Assembly: GCA_036897625.1 (NCBI GenBank)
Contig: JAYMTA010000068.1
Location: 1-46,427 of the forward strand
Direction: 5' to 3'
DNA length: 46,427 bases
From: Pelargonium cotyledonis
Lineage: Eukaryota > Streptophyta > Magnoliopsida > Geraniales > Geraniaceae
The translations under genes were made by a program, and so were the position numbers. Below, one piece after another: positions 36,801-46,427 of the stretch. The number at the start of each line of letters is the position of its first letter. Within the stretch, counting starts at the first letter, position 1. The notes beneath the pieces are model-generated. The model was not told the DNA's origin. It saw nothing but the letters and a program-made list of their open reading frames with translations, and did not search any database.

Positions 36801-39800
36801 CAAGTCATCTAAACGTTTAAACTAATAGCTGATTGCCCACTTTAATGTTATACCACATGTATAATCAAACATTACACACACACTGCTCTAATGATATGGT
36901 TATTTTACCTCATTGTCACCATCTCGATCTTGGAGAATCTTTCAAGCATGGTTTGATCGAACAAGGGTGGGGTCCCGACAGAAGGACTGTTAGCATTCAA
37001 CGGACCACTCATATTACTAACACTAACTGGAGAACCAACTCCACTCATTGCTGAGGCCTTTGAGAGGGAATTTGATCTTCGCTTTGCAGCAGCGGTGGCT
37101 TGTACTTTGTGTTGCCGTTGCATGGAATCATTAGCACTGGAAGTCAAAGATTGAGTCCCGCCAACACCAGGAAGCAAGGTAACGGCTGATTTATCTTTTT
37201 GTGATGAACCAATTGACATAGTACTTGTAACAGCTCCATAGTGAGGTGCTGCAGAACCACTAGAAAATTCGCCGGATCTTGACGATAAAGGCGATTGAGC
37301 CAAAGCCCCATTAGACAATCGAGGACTTTGTGCGGCTTTTCGTGAATCCTTCTCAACATGCTGACCAAGATTATTCCAGCCACTCTGGGAGAAACTGGAC
37401 TTCATAAATGTATTATTCTGTGGTAATCTTTGTTGAAGCCGTGAATGATCCAGATGGTTCATTTCTGGTTCCATCATACTGTTTTTGCTCAGATTCAGCT
37501 GAGACGCGTCCAGTTTGTTTCCATCAAACTGCTCCTGATTCAAAACCCCTTGTAATACCTGTTGGGAATATTTCTGAATGCCCGCATTGGAAAACTGAAT
37601 TCCTCTCGCCATCATTTGCTGCTGCAATACTGTGTTCCTCCAATTTAAATCCGATCCATGGAGACTGTCTATATGTGACCCTATTTGCTGCTGAGGAACT
37701 CCATCGGAACCGAAAGATGCAAGCCTCACTCTCTTATTGTAAGCAGATACAGGTGACATTGGCCCTTCCATATTATCCCTCTTTCCGTGAGAGCTAGGAT
37801 TCATATTGTCGGTGTATAAGATCATCGGGTCCTGACCAGCTGGTGAAGCTCCCAATACATGGTTGCCGACTCCTGTGTGATACTCCAATTGGTGGGATGG
37901 CATAGGTAGTGCTGGGGAAGATTCAGGGACTACGCTTCTTGGTCTTGAGGCTAACAAATTGTTTGGACCGTAATTTTGAACAGTTAGATTGTCTTGGACA
38001 TGCTGTGGTATCATGTTACCTGAAATGATCCCAGAATCTCCCAACCTAGAGTTGGAGCTTTCTGGGGCTCGATCAGTGGAAATTTTCTTCCCATAGCTCT
38101 TATTATTAGAAGTGACTGTAATTTCTGGCGCATGCCTCAATCTCTTTGTCCGCAGACTGTATTGAGCCAAATTGAGCTGCAAATGAAGGTCAACAGAGTT
38201 AAAATAAAAAGCATATTGCAAAAAATTATCCTCTCGCCATCATTTGCGGGAAAGAAAATTGAAAGTACAGGGAGTTAGCTGTCGAAAAAAAATAAATAAA
38301 TAGTGAACTATCAGCAAATGGAGCTAACTCCCTGTACTTCAAATTTTCATTCCCGCAATGTGAAATGGATGGTGATAGTAAAGGTAAAGGAGCATTTTGA
38401 AAGAAAAATATGATAGATCGAGAAAAAAATGTAGACAAATCTAATTGACAAAATGAAAAACTGAAAGAGCAGGTAGTTATTTGTCGGGAAAAATGTACAA
38501 GGAGCTATACGCAAATGAGGGTAAGTATAAGGTGCTTATCTGCAATTAGCTCTATCGTATATTATATCAAGTCCTCCAGCAAAAAAGTAATGTGGTTAAT
38601 AGAGAAGCCAGGCTCGTGCTAAAAAAATAGTACCTTCACAGGAACCAGTGCATTAGAAAGCCTATCCAACTTTGGCGTAGGATCCAAACAAAGCTGTGGT
38701 TGCAATGCTTTCAATATACTTGACTCTACTTCCTATAGTCAAAAGAGGACATATATATGATGTCATTGTCGCATTTCCAAAACAAGATAGATATATTGAG
38801 AACTGAAGAGAAGTGTAATAAATAGTTACCATTAGATCACTGTAACTCCAAGAACTATCCGAGATTAGTGGGATATCCTTTACTACATTCTCCAGCGACA
38901 TCTTCAAGCTTATCTTACTAATAATAGGTGAATCATCTCCTGATAGTGCACTAGACCCTTGTTCAGATGTATATTTCCGATAATCTCGCACCTGCAAAAT
39001 CTCAACACTGCCAATTTTACATGTCCATGTCTAAAATGGTTATGATCTACAATTAGCCAACAATTTTGCATGGTAGACGCTAGAGCTACGAGACGACTAG
39101 CGCTATAGAACCAGGTTCTTATTGCATAGACCATGATGGGCCAATCAGAATAAAAATGATAGCAACCAAACATATAAAACATTACCAAATTCCATCTCTA
39201 ACTATTTGCATAGGCCACATGCAAGTACAAGACTGGACACAATCTTCTAGAGTTATATTATGTACACATTTTTTGCGAGACAAGATTGGAAACTAAAACT
39301 CAGTCCAACTCCATTCCTTTACCTCAAAAGCCAATGCCGTAGAGCAAGTTTCTTGCAGAAACATGCATGCACAGATGAATATCGGCACACATATATGAGT
39401 ACTACATTCTTATGATACATAATAAGTATCTATGTAGTTTCTACATTACATCATTTTATACAGTACATGCCACTTGAAATTGTGAAGTTTGATAGCTCAC
39501 CTCACAGACGACTGTCCCATCAACATACTTGCAAGGTATATCCTCCAGAATATCTCCAGGCAATCGACCAGACTCAATTGCCTTTAAGTGCATACAAAGA
39601 GGAAAATAAAATAAAATTAGGAGAAAATCATGAAGCTAACTCAAACAGTGACGAAACGATAATGAAATCTTGACAGTACTAAAAATGCCGACTTTTTTTG
39701 GGCCTACATACATATGGATCAAATCCAGAAATAAATGAATCTAAATCATAAAGTTCATTATGTACGCCATTCATATGTATCGCAGCTTGTTGCTTAGTGC

Positions 39801-41459
39801 AAAAACATGCACACACACTATTATATTTAACAATATAAATACAATGATGTCTTTATGGGACGAGATAAGTGAGATAAACCACTTCAGATGAAAAACAGAA
39901 AATGAAATAATTAAATCATTACCGAGAAAAGAGCTTCAGATCTTCTATCATAAGGATGTAAATCTTTAGGAGCATCTTGGAGTGTAGCCGAATTTGCAGG
40001 GCCATTCTGAAATGTAATACATTTGACTTAGAAAAAGGTACAACAAGATCCATTTACTTTCCAAATAATTTATTATGCTGAGGCATGGAGATTTATTGCA
40101 ACAAACCTCCGAGGGTTTTCCAATGGAATATCCATCAGCAAAGAGTTTTAATGTGAAAGATACTTCATTTTCTGTATTAAAAAAAAAAAAGATGAAGAAA
40201 GAAGAACAGTCTCAGGATTCAGACAAAACAAGAGCCAGCCAGCTAAAACCAACAGTACAAACACGAAGAGAGTTAAGAAGACTTGGACGAACCAGAAGCC
40301 CGAGCAACATCCTCTCTCACCTCAGTGAGGCCACCCTATATCAAATCACAATAAATATTATTAGCCAGAACAAGAAATACAAAAATAAGAAAAGTCTGCA
40401 TCAAAACTACCTCCCCTTGCTGCTCATTAGAGGATTCGAAGTTCATATTAAGAAGAAGAAAAATATGACAACGGCGAAGACATCAAACCAAGATGAAATC
40501 TTTTTCTTCATTTCAAACACCCTTAAATTCCACTCAATGACTGATTTGAGCACAATCTAATATTTTAAAGATGAAATAAACACACACACACACACACATA
40601 ATGAAAAGAAAGTAACTAGCATCATGCGTGATTGCTCCCTGTAAAGCACCAGAACCCAATTGATCTTGGGTTGAGTTCCAAATATGTAGGAAAAAACATC
40701 ATTTTTCAACATTACCATACTTGAATGAACGAGTAAAGGAACTTCTAAATTTAGAAACTGAAAGAAGAGTCCAATTAATAAAAACAACAAGATGTGCCTC
40801 AATTGCTGGAAAATCCCAGAAAACAATCCAACAAAAAATTACAAGAACATCAAAATAACAATAATAAAACAGTGGATCTTGTGAATATATAATCCAAAAA
40901 AAAAAAAAAAAAAGATCAACTATAAGCAATTTCATTTAGCTTAGTAGCATGTCAATACTTAATTCCTACAAAATCTAATAAATATATAGGGTTAAAATGA
41001 TCTCTAACCATACACTGAAATCAAATTTGATCTCTAATTTTACTTACAAATCACTATATCTCAACTAATCGATTTCATCTAGTGAACAAATCCTCAGGTC
41101 CCAAGTATTGACTTTTTCACATCATTTGCAGTTATTGCCTCAGCCTCCCACAACATATATGGCTTCAATTAGTTAAAAAAATCAAATTTTAGGGCATAAA
41201 ACAAACAAAAATTGAGCTTCTGCTTCATCGATTAGGTGAGAAATCATAAGTTTCATGAGATCAAACAGACAAAACGATTGAAATGCTCTTATAACATTAC
41301 CTCTAGTTTTCGTGTCGAAAGCTCATCTTTGCGCACAATCCGCGAGCTTTCCTTCGAATTCCCCAAAACCTCATCATCGTCAACGGAGGTCTCGGGCAGA
41401 GGAGGAGGCTTGGGACGAAACCTCCTGCCATTCTTGGAGACCTTAAACGAAACCCCCAT
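33891..41459 (-). CDS. PHL: PHL-type protein (PHYTOCHROME-DEPENDENT LATE-FLOWERING), Spt20-like
   Basis: Exons in transcript order are 41459-41301, 40335-40293, 40171-40107, 40006-39923, 39581-39501, 38991-38830, 38732-38634, 38176-36909, 36631-36411, 36321-36176, 35835-35797 and 35696-33891 (4173 nt, 1390 aa). Phases agree throughout. Exon 2 rests on a weak donor (CTG|GTTCGT) and is the least certain. The protein starts MGVSFKVSKNGRRFRPKPPP. It has an Spt20-like N-terminal region (VSFTLKLFADGYSIGKPSE, LHPYDRRSEALFS, GRLPGDILEDIPCKYVDGTV, KMSLENVVKDIP) and a Ser-rich middle with AAAKRRSNSLSKAS. A Gln-rich, Gly/Met-rich C-terminal half ends GSVGSITNSSMDMQG. Arabidopsis PHL is a nuclear protein that works with phyB and CO to advance flowering; Spt20 homology suggests a SAGA-like coactivator link. 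ATG 41459 is the first in-frame ATG. Confidence 0.88.
34640..35035 (-). repeat. PHL: Coding minisatellite in PHL exon 12
   Basis: On the minus strand the motif G(Q/H)NPM...SQA recurs five times, at top-strand positions near 35008, 34906, 34807, 34711 and 34642. Spacings are 102, 99, 96 and 69 bases, so every step is a whole number of codons. Units encode NMSQA(T/M)NMGGG, GISG(Q)MGT and ISGMGG segments. Confidence 0.85.
36671..36852. mobile_element. Small element with about 60-bp direct repeats in PHL intron 8
   Basis: Two direct copies, 36671-36731 and 36793-36852, both begin tagaggaccaa and end ttaat(a/g)ttata, with roughly three-quarters identity. On the minus strand each reads like a short LTR or module containing ggccttcaactgtcagttta. 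The layout (repeat, about 60 bases, repeat) suggests a tiny LTR-type (TRIM/SMART-like) relic. Confidence 0.5.
38244..38358. repeat. Hairpin-forming inverted repeat in PHL intron 7
   Basis: Arms of 37 bases at 38244-38280 and 38322-38358 pair nearly perfectly around a 41-base loop. The innermost 18 bases of each arm (tacagggagttagct and its complement) match exactly. The transcribed strand could fold into a long stem. Related words recur near 38470-38525. Confidence 0.75.
40581..40598. repeat. CA microsatellite in PHL intron 1
   Basis: About nine CA repeats at 40581-40598. A poly(A) tract follows in the same intron near 40897-40914. Confidence 0.8.
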
Positions 41460-41482
41460 TAAAAACGACCAATTATGAGGGT

Positions 41483-41491
41483 TCACGTCAT
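41483..41491 (-). promoter_or_regulatory. Minimal upstream ORF (ATG ACG TGA) in the PHL leader
   Basis: Read on the minus strand, ATG at 41491-41489 is followed by one codon and a stop at 41485-41483, 23 bases before the PHL start codon. With the TATA box at 41830-41823 it should be in the mRNA. Any effect on translation is inference. Confidence 0.45.
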
Positions 41492-41822
41492 GAGGAAGTG
41501 AGAAGGAGAAAAAATTGGATGTTTAGCATCCAAAGCTATCGATCAAACGAGCACATTGAAGAGGGTCTTGGAGAATTCGAGGCGTTTCGGTGAAAATGGG
41601 GATGATAGTGGATAGGTTATATGGGGTTTCCGGGAGAAATTGAGGCTTGGAGGGGGTGTTTGGATGGTGAGAAAGTGGGGGAAAATGAAGGGAAGGGAGG
41701 GAAAATTAGATGGGAAAGAGAAAAACCCTAGAGGAGTTGTCAGTTAGTAGTTTTATTGGGAGAAGTGAAGATTTAACAGAAAACTGAGTTCTGAAATAGG
41801 GAGAATTGGGAGATTCTGTTGC

Positions 41823-41830
41823 TATTTATA
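41823..41830 (-). promoter_or_regulatory. Putative TATA box of PHL
   Basis: TATAAATA on the minus strand. A start near 41795 would give a leader of about 335 bases that is C/T-rich on the coding strand. This fits the usual plant core promoter layout. Confidence 0.5.
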
Positions 41831-42739
41831 GATAAAAATAAATAATTCTTTGTCCAAAGAAAATTATCAAAATAGTTCTTGAACAATTCAGTCCACAAAT
41901 TTATTGAAAAAAATGCTAAATGTGTCAAATTTAGTACGACATTTGATGTGGCAAATTTAAGAGATGAATATATATTTTATATTTTTGCAGTTTAAAATTA
42001 ATTTTAACAAATAACCCGACTAATATGATATCACCTTTTTTTCGATATTTTTGACATAGAGCGTGCGTCCAGCTCATAGGATATATTGTACACATGACAT
42101 ATTGTCCAAGTTATTTACTTCACCCGTCTTACAATAAGTGTCTTGTTTGTCTAAATTTTTGTACCAAAATGAGTTTCATATTTCTATTTTAAGGTTATTA
42201 TATTATTGTTTTTCTCATATTACACATATCATTTATGCACTACATAACTGGACATGAGTGTAAAGAAGATAGTGAGAGTAATATTAAAAACACATTAAAT
42301 TATCTGGTAATTCTTAATTTTTGCAAAAAAAATGAAAACATAACACTTATTTTGAGACGGACAGAGTATAAATTATTTGATGTGTCATGTCTTATCTATT
42401 GACATATCATCAACATCCTTCAAGTCAAAATTTGCATAGTCGGAAAATTTATCTGAAACGATATTAATAGTTTAGGGACTAAATTGAAATAAATACTAAC
42501 TTGAAATTGACTATAATTTGGGGACCAAAACTAAACATTTTCCAAGTACTTTCAGAAGCTATTGCCTTGAGATACAAGAAAACAATGAACCACATAAAAT
42601 AATTAATAAGGAAAAAAAGTTAAAAGGAACATATTTTGATAAATAATAAAAATAAATCCATTTGGTACAAACTTGTACATGTATTTCATGAACAAAAAAC
42701 ATGACTCTTCCTCCTTTTTGCTTCTGTAGTTACTACTAA
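41831..42739. other. Spacer between PHL promoter and NUP107 3' end
   Basis: Apart from the Stowaway-like element at 42118-42366, no gene or RNA is visible. The part nearest 42739 should include the NUP107 3' UTR. Confidence 0.5.
42118..42366. mobile_element. Stowaway-like MITE, 249 bp, with TA target duplication
   Basis: The left end cttcacccgtcttacaataa and the complement of the right end, ctctgtccgtctcaaaataa, are Stowaway termini. TA dinucleotides flank it at 42116-42117 and 42367-42368. The interior is AT-rich and has no coding potential, as expected for a Tc1/mariner-derived MITE. Confidence 0.8.
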
Positions 42740-45700
42740 TCAACAAGAAAGTTCCTCCTGAAGCTCCATTTTGTATATTGAGTACTCCCTCTCAAATAAT
42801 AAAAATTCCTGAACACGAAAAAGGGTCGCCGTAAGAAAGAATCTATAAATATTTCGTACAATTTAGAGCTGACAGTGTGGACCCAAACAAACGTTTGACC
42901 CAGTGTTCGTAGGTTCAAGTCCCATAAAATAGGCTTCACAGAATTTTGAATCAGGTCCAGTTAATTATGTAAAAGTACACGTTGGTTTGGGTGCCCTAAC
43001 GCCTCTTTCAGCTCAAGATAGATCTCTTCAACCCGGACCCTAAAAGTATCGTTCTGAAAGCTAGCAAATAGGCCAATGTCCCCCAGGACAACAAAAAGTG
43101 ACCCAATAAACATACCCGGCTTATTTAGACCTAAGCCTGACCATACTTGGCCCAAGCTACGGCCCATGGGATATCAGTAGCTCAGCCCATTGGCCCATTT
43201 GCAAGCTAAGCCCAAAACCCGAATTGTCAGCCCTAATACGGCTACAGGTTTTGCCTTTCAGTGTGTAAAAGAGAGTCGGGACAAGTGAAAGAACACTAAA
43301 ACCTAATTTTTAGCTGACCTGCAGTTGGTGCTGGCTGAACAAGTGGAGAAACCCAGTTTCCAGGCAAGCAACTAATTCGATCAACTCATCGTGCCTTTTT
43401 GGAGGTTGGCCTGCCACCGTGAGTGATACAGAAACCTATAGATACAACAGAAAATATATAGCTCTTGAAACTGGAAGAACCCGCAGACAAAGGACAATAA
43501 GCAAATGAATGTTACACTTACCTGCATGCATCGAAGAATGATTTCTGGTAGACAGCACCTGCGGCAAAGACCCCTCACGATGTACACAGCAGGGTCTTCC
43601 AAAGAGCCGTCTTTGGTTGAGTACCAAGCATCTAACCGGGAGATCTCCATGGTAACTCCGGCTTGAAATCGAGCAAGCTCACCTGCATTGATGTTAATGA
43701 CAAGCCAAAAGGTCAGTGCATATTAATAGTGTTTTTTTTGGCGTAATTGTTGCTTAGTTTTGCTCAAAGTTTGCAGTGTAAAAGCCAGCAGCCATTGTTG
43801 CTCAAAGTTTTGCTCTGAAACTTCTCATTACCTTTGAAGCCAGCAGCCATCACAGTAGCAAGAACTCCACCATCGTTGAGTTCATGTGATCCGAGTCCAT
43901 CACCCTCCACTGCCAAGCAGCGCAGCACAACCTCAATGCAGTAACTGTCTTTTGAAGATATAGAAACATTTACCTGCCCATAAAGTTGAACTTATAAGGT
44001 ATTTGCATTACACAGGGTTATGATATTTACAAAATTGCCCCAGGCACCAAGGAAATGCGGAGGCAAAGATCATCACGCAGATTGAAAAGAGCTCCCTAGA
44101 TCATACTTTCTGTTTGTTACTTATTTAGAAAGAAAAAAAATATTCCATTTCATGGATCTTTTGAAATACTAGTGTGCAAGTGACTCGACCCTTTGAAATA
44201 AGTTGTGGAGGCATACCATTAATTGGCGATTTAGCACAATTTCCTCAGTCGCTGAAGAGTAAAGGGCACTCATCAGTGCCGCACACATGGAGGCATCAGG
44301 ACAAATACATTCACCAGACGGCAGGCAGATCACAGCAGTGGCATGCAATTCAAGAAATACAGGTTCCACTGATTCATATACTCGATCTTCACCAGAAGCC
44401 AACCAAGGATTTTCTTTTCCTGTGGAAAGAAATCAAATCAAACATATTTTAAAGCCATGACTCCATTTGGAAAGAAACCAAGACATAGTCAAATAAGAAG
44501 ACAATCAATAACTTACTCAGTAACAAAGACATAGATAAACTCAGTGTTTCATTGGCTGCTGCAATGGCTTTTTCTTTCTCCTCCAAAGAGAGTTCAAGGG
44601 GAGAAACCTCTGCATTCTCTAGTTCAACTTTGAGCCATTTGCGGTATGTTGCGTCGCAGGAATAATATTCTCTCTATTTAATTCAAAAATACGTTAGAAT
44701 GTAAAAGTCATGGCCAGGGATGGTAACAGAGTTGGTAAGAAATACAGATACGTAATCCTCAGATACATACCCAATCTTCGAATTCTTTAAGATACTCAGA
44801 TACGTAATCATCAGAATTTGGCAATTCTGAGAGTCGCTTCAAAGGCTCGGCCAAAAAGCTTAGCAACTTGTGTGCTCCGATGGGCATTGCCGGCACTCTC
44901 CACATGGATATCAGAGCAAATTCCCTGAACAATATATTACTATAGAAAAACCAAAGGTTAGTTTCTGGAAATCAACAAATGAAGCAAAAAAAAAGTAACG
45001 AAAATATAGTTGCACAAATATAGTTGTTTAAATGATTGCAGATCATATATAAGCAAACTTCATGCTTAAAATAATTTGTCAAATCAGAAAAACCACCAAG
45101 AGTAATGGAAAACCTATTTTTTTCTTCATTATTCAAATAATTTCAAATCATCATGTGGCAATCAAAACTTTGAATGATTCGCCAAAAATCACAAGATAAA
45201 AACACTATTACTAATGACATTATTAGAATAAATTATACAACCAGAAATATAAGAAAAGCTACCTATGTAATAATGCTTGCAGAAGAAGTTTACAGCTAAC
45301 AGCTTCAGCATCAGTAATTGTAGAAGGCGGAGTAAAGCAGAGCCATTGAATAACCATAGCTTTTTGCAGACTCTGCAGCCGATGCTGCTCTGTAACATCT
45401 GATGACTTATCATATTTACATGGTTTTATTTCACGAGATCTTGCCAGAACCCTGCTCAAGTAGATAACAAATTAATTATTTGAGCTCAATTAATTATGCT
45501 TCATTTCTTCAGCAGAACTACAAAACCACGCTTCAGAAATCAGGTAATTACCTCTCAATAATTTCTTCAAAACTGCCTTTTGAATCATCCACCGGAGAAA
45601 ATGGCAAATACTCAATAGCAGAAAGGAAAATCTTATATTTGACGTGCACACTGTTTCAGGGGAAAAGTACGAAATAGGCATGTCAATCCTTAAAAATAAC

Positions 45701-46359
45701 TTATGGGTACAACTGATGACATATGATATTGCAAAGATAATGAACTTTCAAAACCTTGCAAAAATATAGGTTCAAAGTAGTCATGTAATGCAACTTTGTT
45801 AACAGAAATAAATGTTGACGAACAAGTAGAGAGAGATTACATTAAGGAATCACTTACCTGCTATTTAATCTTAGCTCCATCATGTGCACAAAAAGATCAA
45901 TGCAACGGTGACCAGCAAGTTGAGAAGCATAAACCCCAACCAATTCCTCATGTTGCTTTGAAAACAAAAACATTGCATACCTGAAACCAGTTTCCCAATT
46001 AGATAAAGTAACAACAAAACAAATTGTGCACATGAATATACTCACCTTTTTTATTCACAAACAAGCAGCAGATATACATATTTATATATACACAAATAAA
46101 TAAATAAAAACTAAAAAAACAGTTTGTCATCAAAATAAATGAAATCAAACAGACAAAAAAAATTATTTGATACATGTTGCATCAAGTAAATGTAATAGAT
46201 CAAGGATCAGAACTTGGGATTACATACATATGTAGAATAAGATCACCAACAGTCATTAGTTTCTCCCTGAAAATGTCTTTCATTTCATCAGCGAGTAAAG
46301 ATCTGAGCACAAGCACTAGATGTGCACCAAATCGTATGATTTGAGGATCACCATGAGGC
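42740..46359 (-). CDS. NUP107: Nuclear pore complex protein NUP107, C-terminal part (5' end outside window)
   Basis: Eleven exons in transcript order: 46359-46228, 45980-45858, 45650-45552, 45451-45263, 44924-44771, 44673-44517, 44419-44217, 43973-43832, 43682-43522, 43435-43319 and 42808-42740. They encode 514 residues plus stop, about the C-terminal half of the plant protein; 46360-46427 is intron. Landmarks are LHMYAMFLFSKQHEELVGVY, EFALISMWRVPAMPIGAHKL, ENPWLASGEDRVYESVEPVF, YIVRGLCRRCCLPEIILRCM, HDELIELVACLETGFLHLFS and EFLLFEREYSIYKMELQEEL. The alpha-helical NUP107 is a structural subunit of the NUP107-160 (Y-complex) scaffold of nuclear pores. No frameshift or stop is seen. The last intron holds a complete hAT-like MITE. 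Confidence 0.9.
42864..43235. mobile_element. Complete hAT-like MITE, 372 bp, in the last NUP107 intron
   Basis: The left end TAGAGCTGACA (42864) and the complement of the right end, TAGGGCTGACA (to 43235), form the terminal inverted repeat. The outer 8-mers gtacaatt and atacggct differ only by transitions and could be a decayed 8-bp hAT duplication. The interior has GGCCCA-rich stretches. This is the best-preserved copy of a family whose ends recur across the window. Confidence 0.6.
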
Positions 46360-46406
46360 CTGGCATGAAGAAAATCCAGTGTTTAAAAGAGATTCAAAAT
46401 GGCCAT

Positions 46407-46427
46407 ATATATAATAATAATAATAAT
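46407..46427. repeat. TAA microsatellite at the right edge
   Basis: A run of about six taa repeats in a NUP107 intron, cut by the window edge. Confidence 0.6.

Noticed and set aside
40075..40560. 161-codon plus-strand open frame
   Set aside because: It overlaps PHL exons 2 and 3 on the other strand; its Lys-rich product comes from A-rich intron sequence.
41301..41486. Longer PHL start with nine extra residues (MNPHNWSFL)
   Set aside because: The upstream codon is GTG, not ATG; the family start MGVSFK is the first in-frame ATG.
42740..46359. CRISPR-like or bacterial defence content anywhere in the window
   Set aside because: Spliced plant genes throughout; no regularly spaced short repeats, tRNA or rRNA genes were found by eye.

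Overview
This is a gene-rich stretch of a plant nuclear chromosome, almost certainly from a eudicot. The genes have many GT-AG introns, the introns and spacers are AT-rich, and every recognisable protein is a plant family. Short non-autonomous transposons (hAT-like, Stowaway-like and Au-SINE-like) are scattered through introns and spacers. I cannot name the species from sequence alone. Exon boundaries were worked out by hand from splice sites, reading phase and family similarity.

Layout, left to right: the 3' tail of a LINE-type retroelement (1-300); a COP1-interacting protein 7-like gene (+, CDS 2044-10051, 9 coding exons, 1335 aa); about 3 kb of spacer rich in transposon relics; a full-size ABCB/P-glycoprotein transporter with an unusual His-rich and acidic N-terminal extension (+, 13227-20665, 10 exons, 1504 aa); a decayed DUF247 gene (+, 21589-23488) interrupted by an inverted-repeat element; an AT-rich spacer; a DUF936 (CORD-type) gene (+, 25689-28627, 4 exons, 515 aa); a peroxisomal (S)-2-hydroxy-acid oxidase of the HAOX/GLO4 class (+, 30551-33437, 11 coding exons, 366 aa, C-terminal SML); and two minus-strand genes: a PHL (PHYTOCHROME-DEPENDENT LATE-FLOWERING, Spt20-like) gene (41459 down to 33891, 12 exons, 1390 aa) and the C-terminal 514 codons of the nucleoporin NUP107 (46359 down to 42740, continuing past the right edge).

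The genes do not form an operon-like system; each has its own promoter. From memory, the gene order recalls two Arabidopsis blocks: At3g14120-At3g14172 (NUP107, HAOX genes, DUF936, CIP7-like) and At1g72390-At1g72410 (PHL, CIP7-like). The window would then resemble the ancestral order before duplication and gene loss. CIP7-like and PHL both belong to families linked to light signalling.

The most interesting observations are structural. ABCB intron 1 is bounded by a 9-bp direct repeat that looks like a target-site duplication. The last acceptor region of the CIP7-like gene is duplicated. Two short introns are open in frame. PHL carries a coding minisatellite and a 19-bp exon word repeated beside an intronic hairpin. 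Tandem repeats lie in the leaders of the GLO4-like and DUF936 genes. I found no evidence for a wholly new multi-gene system.
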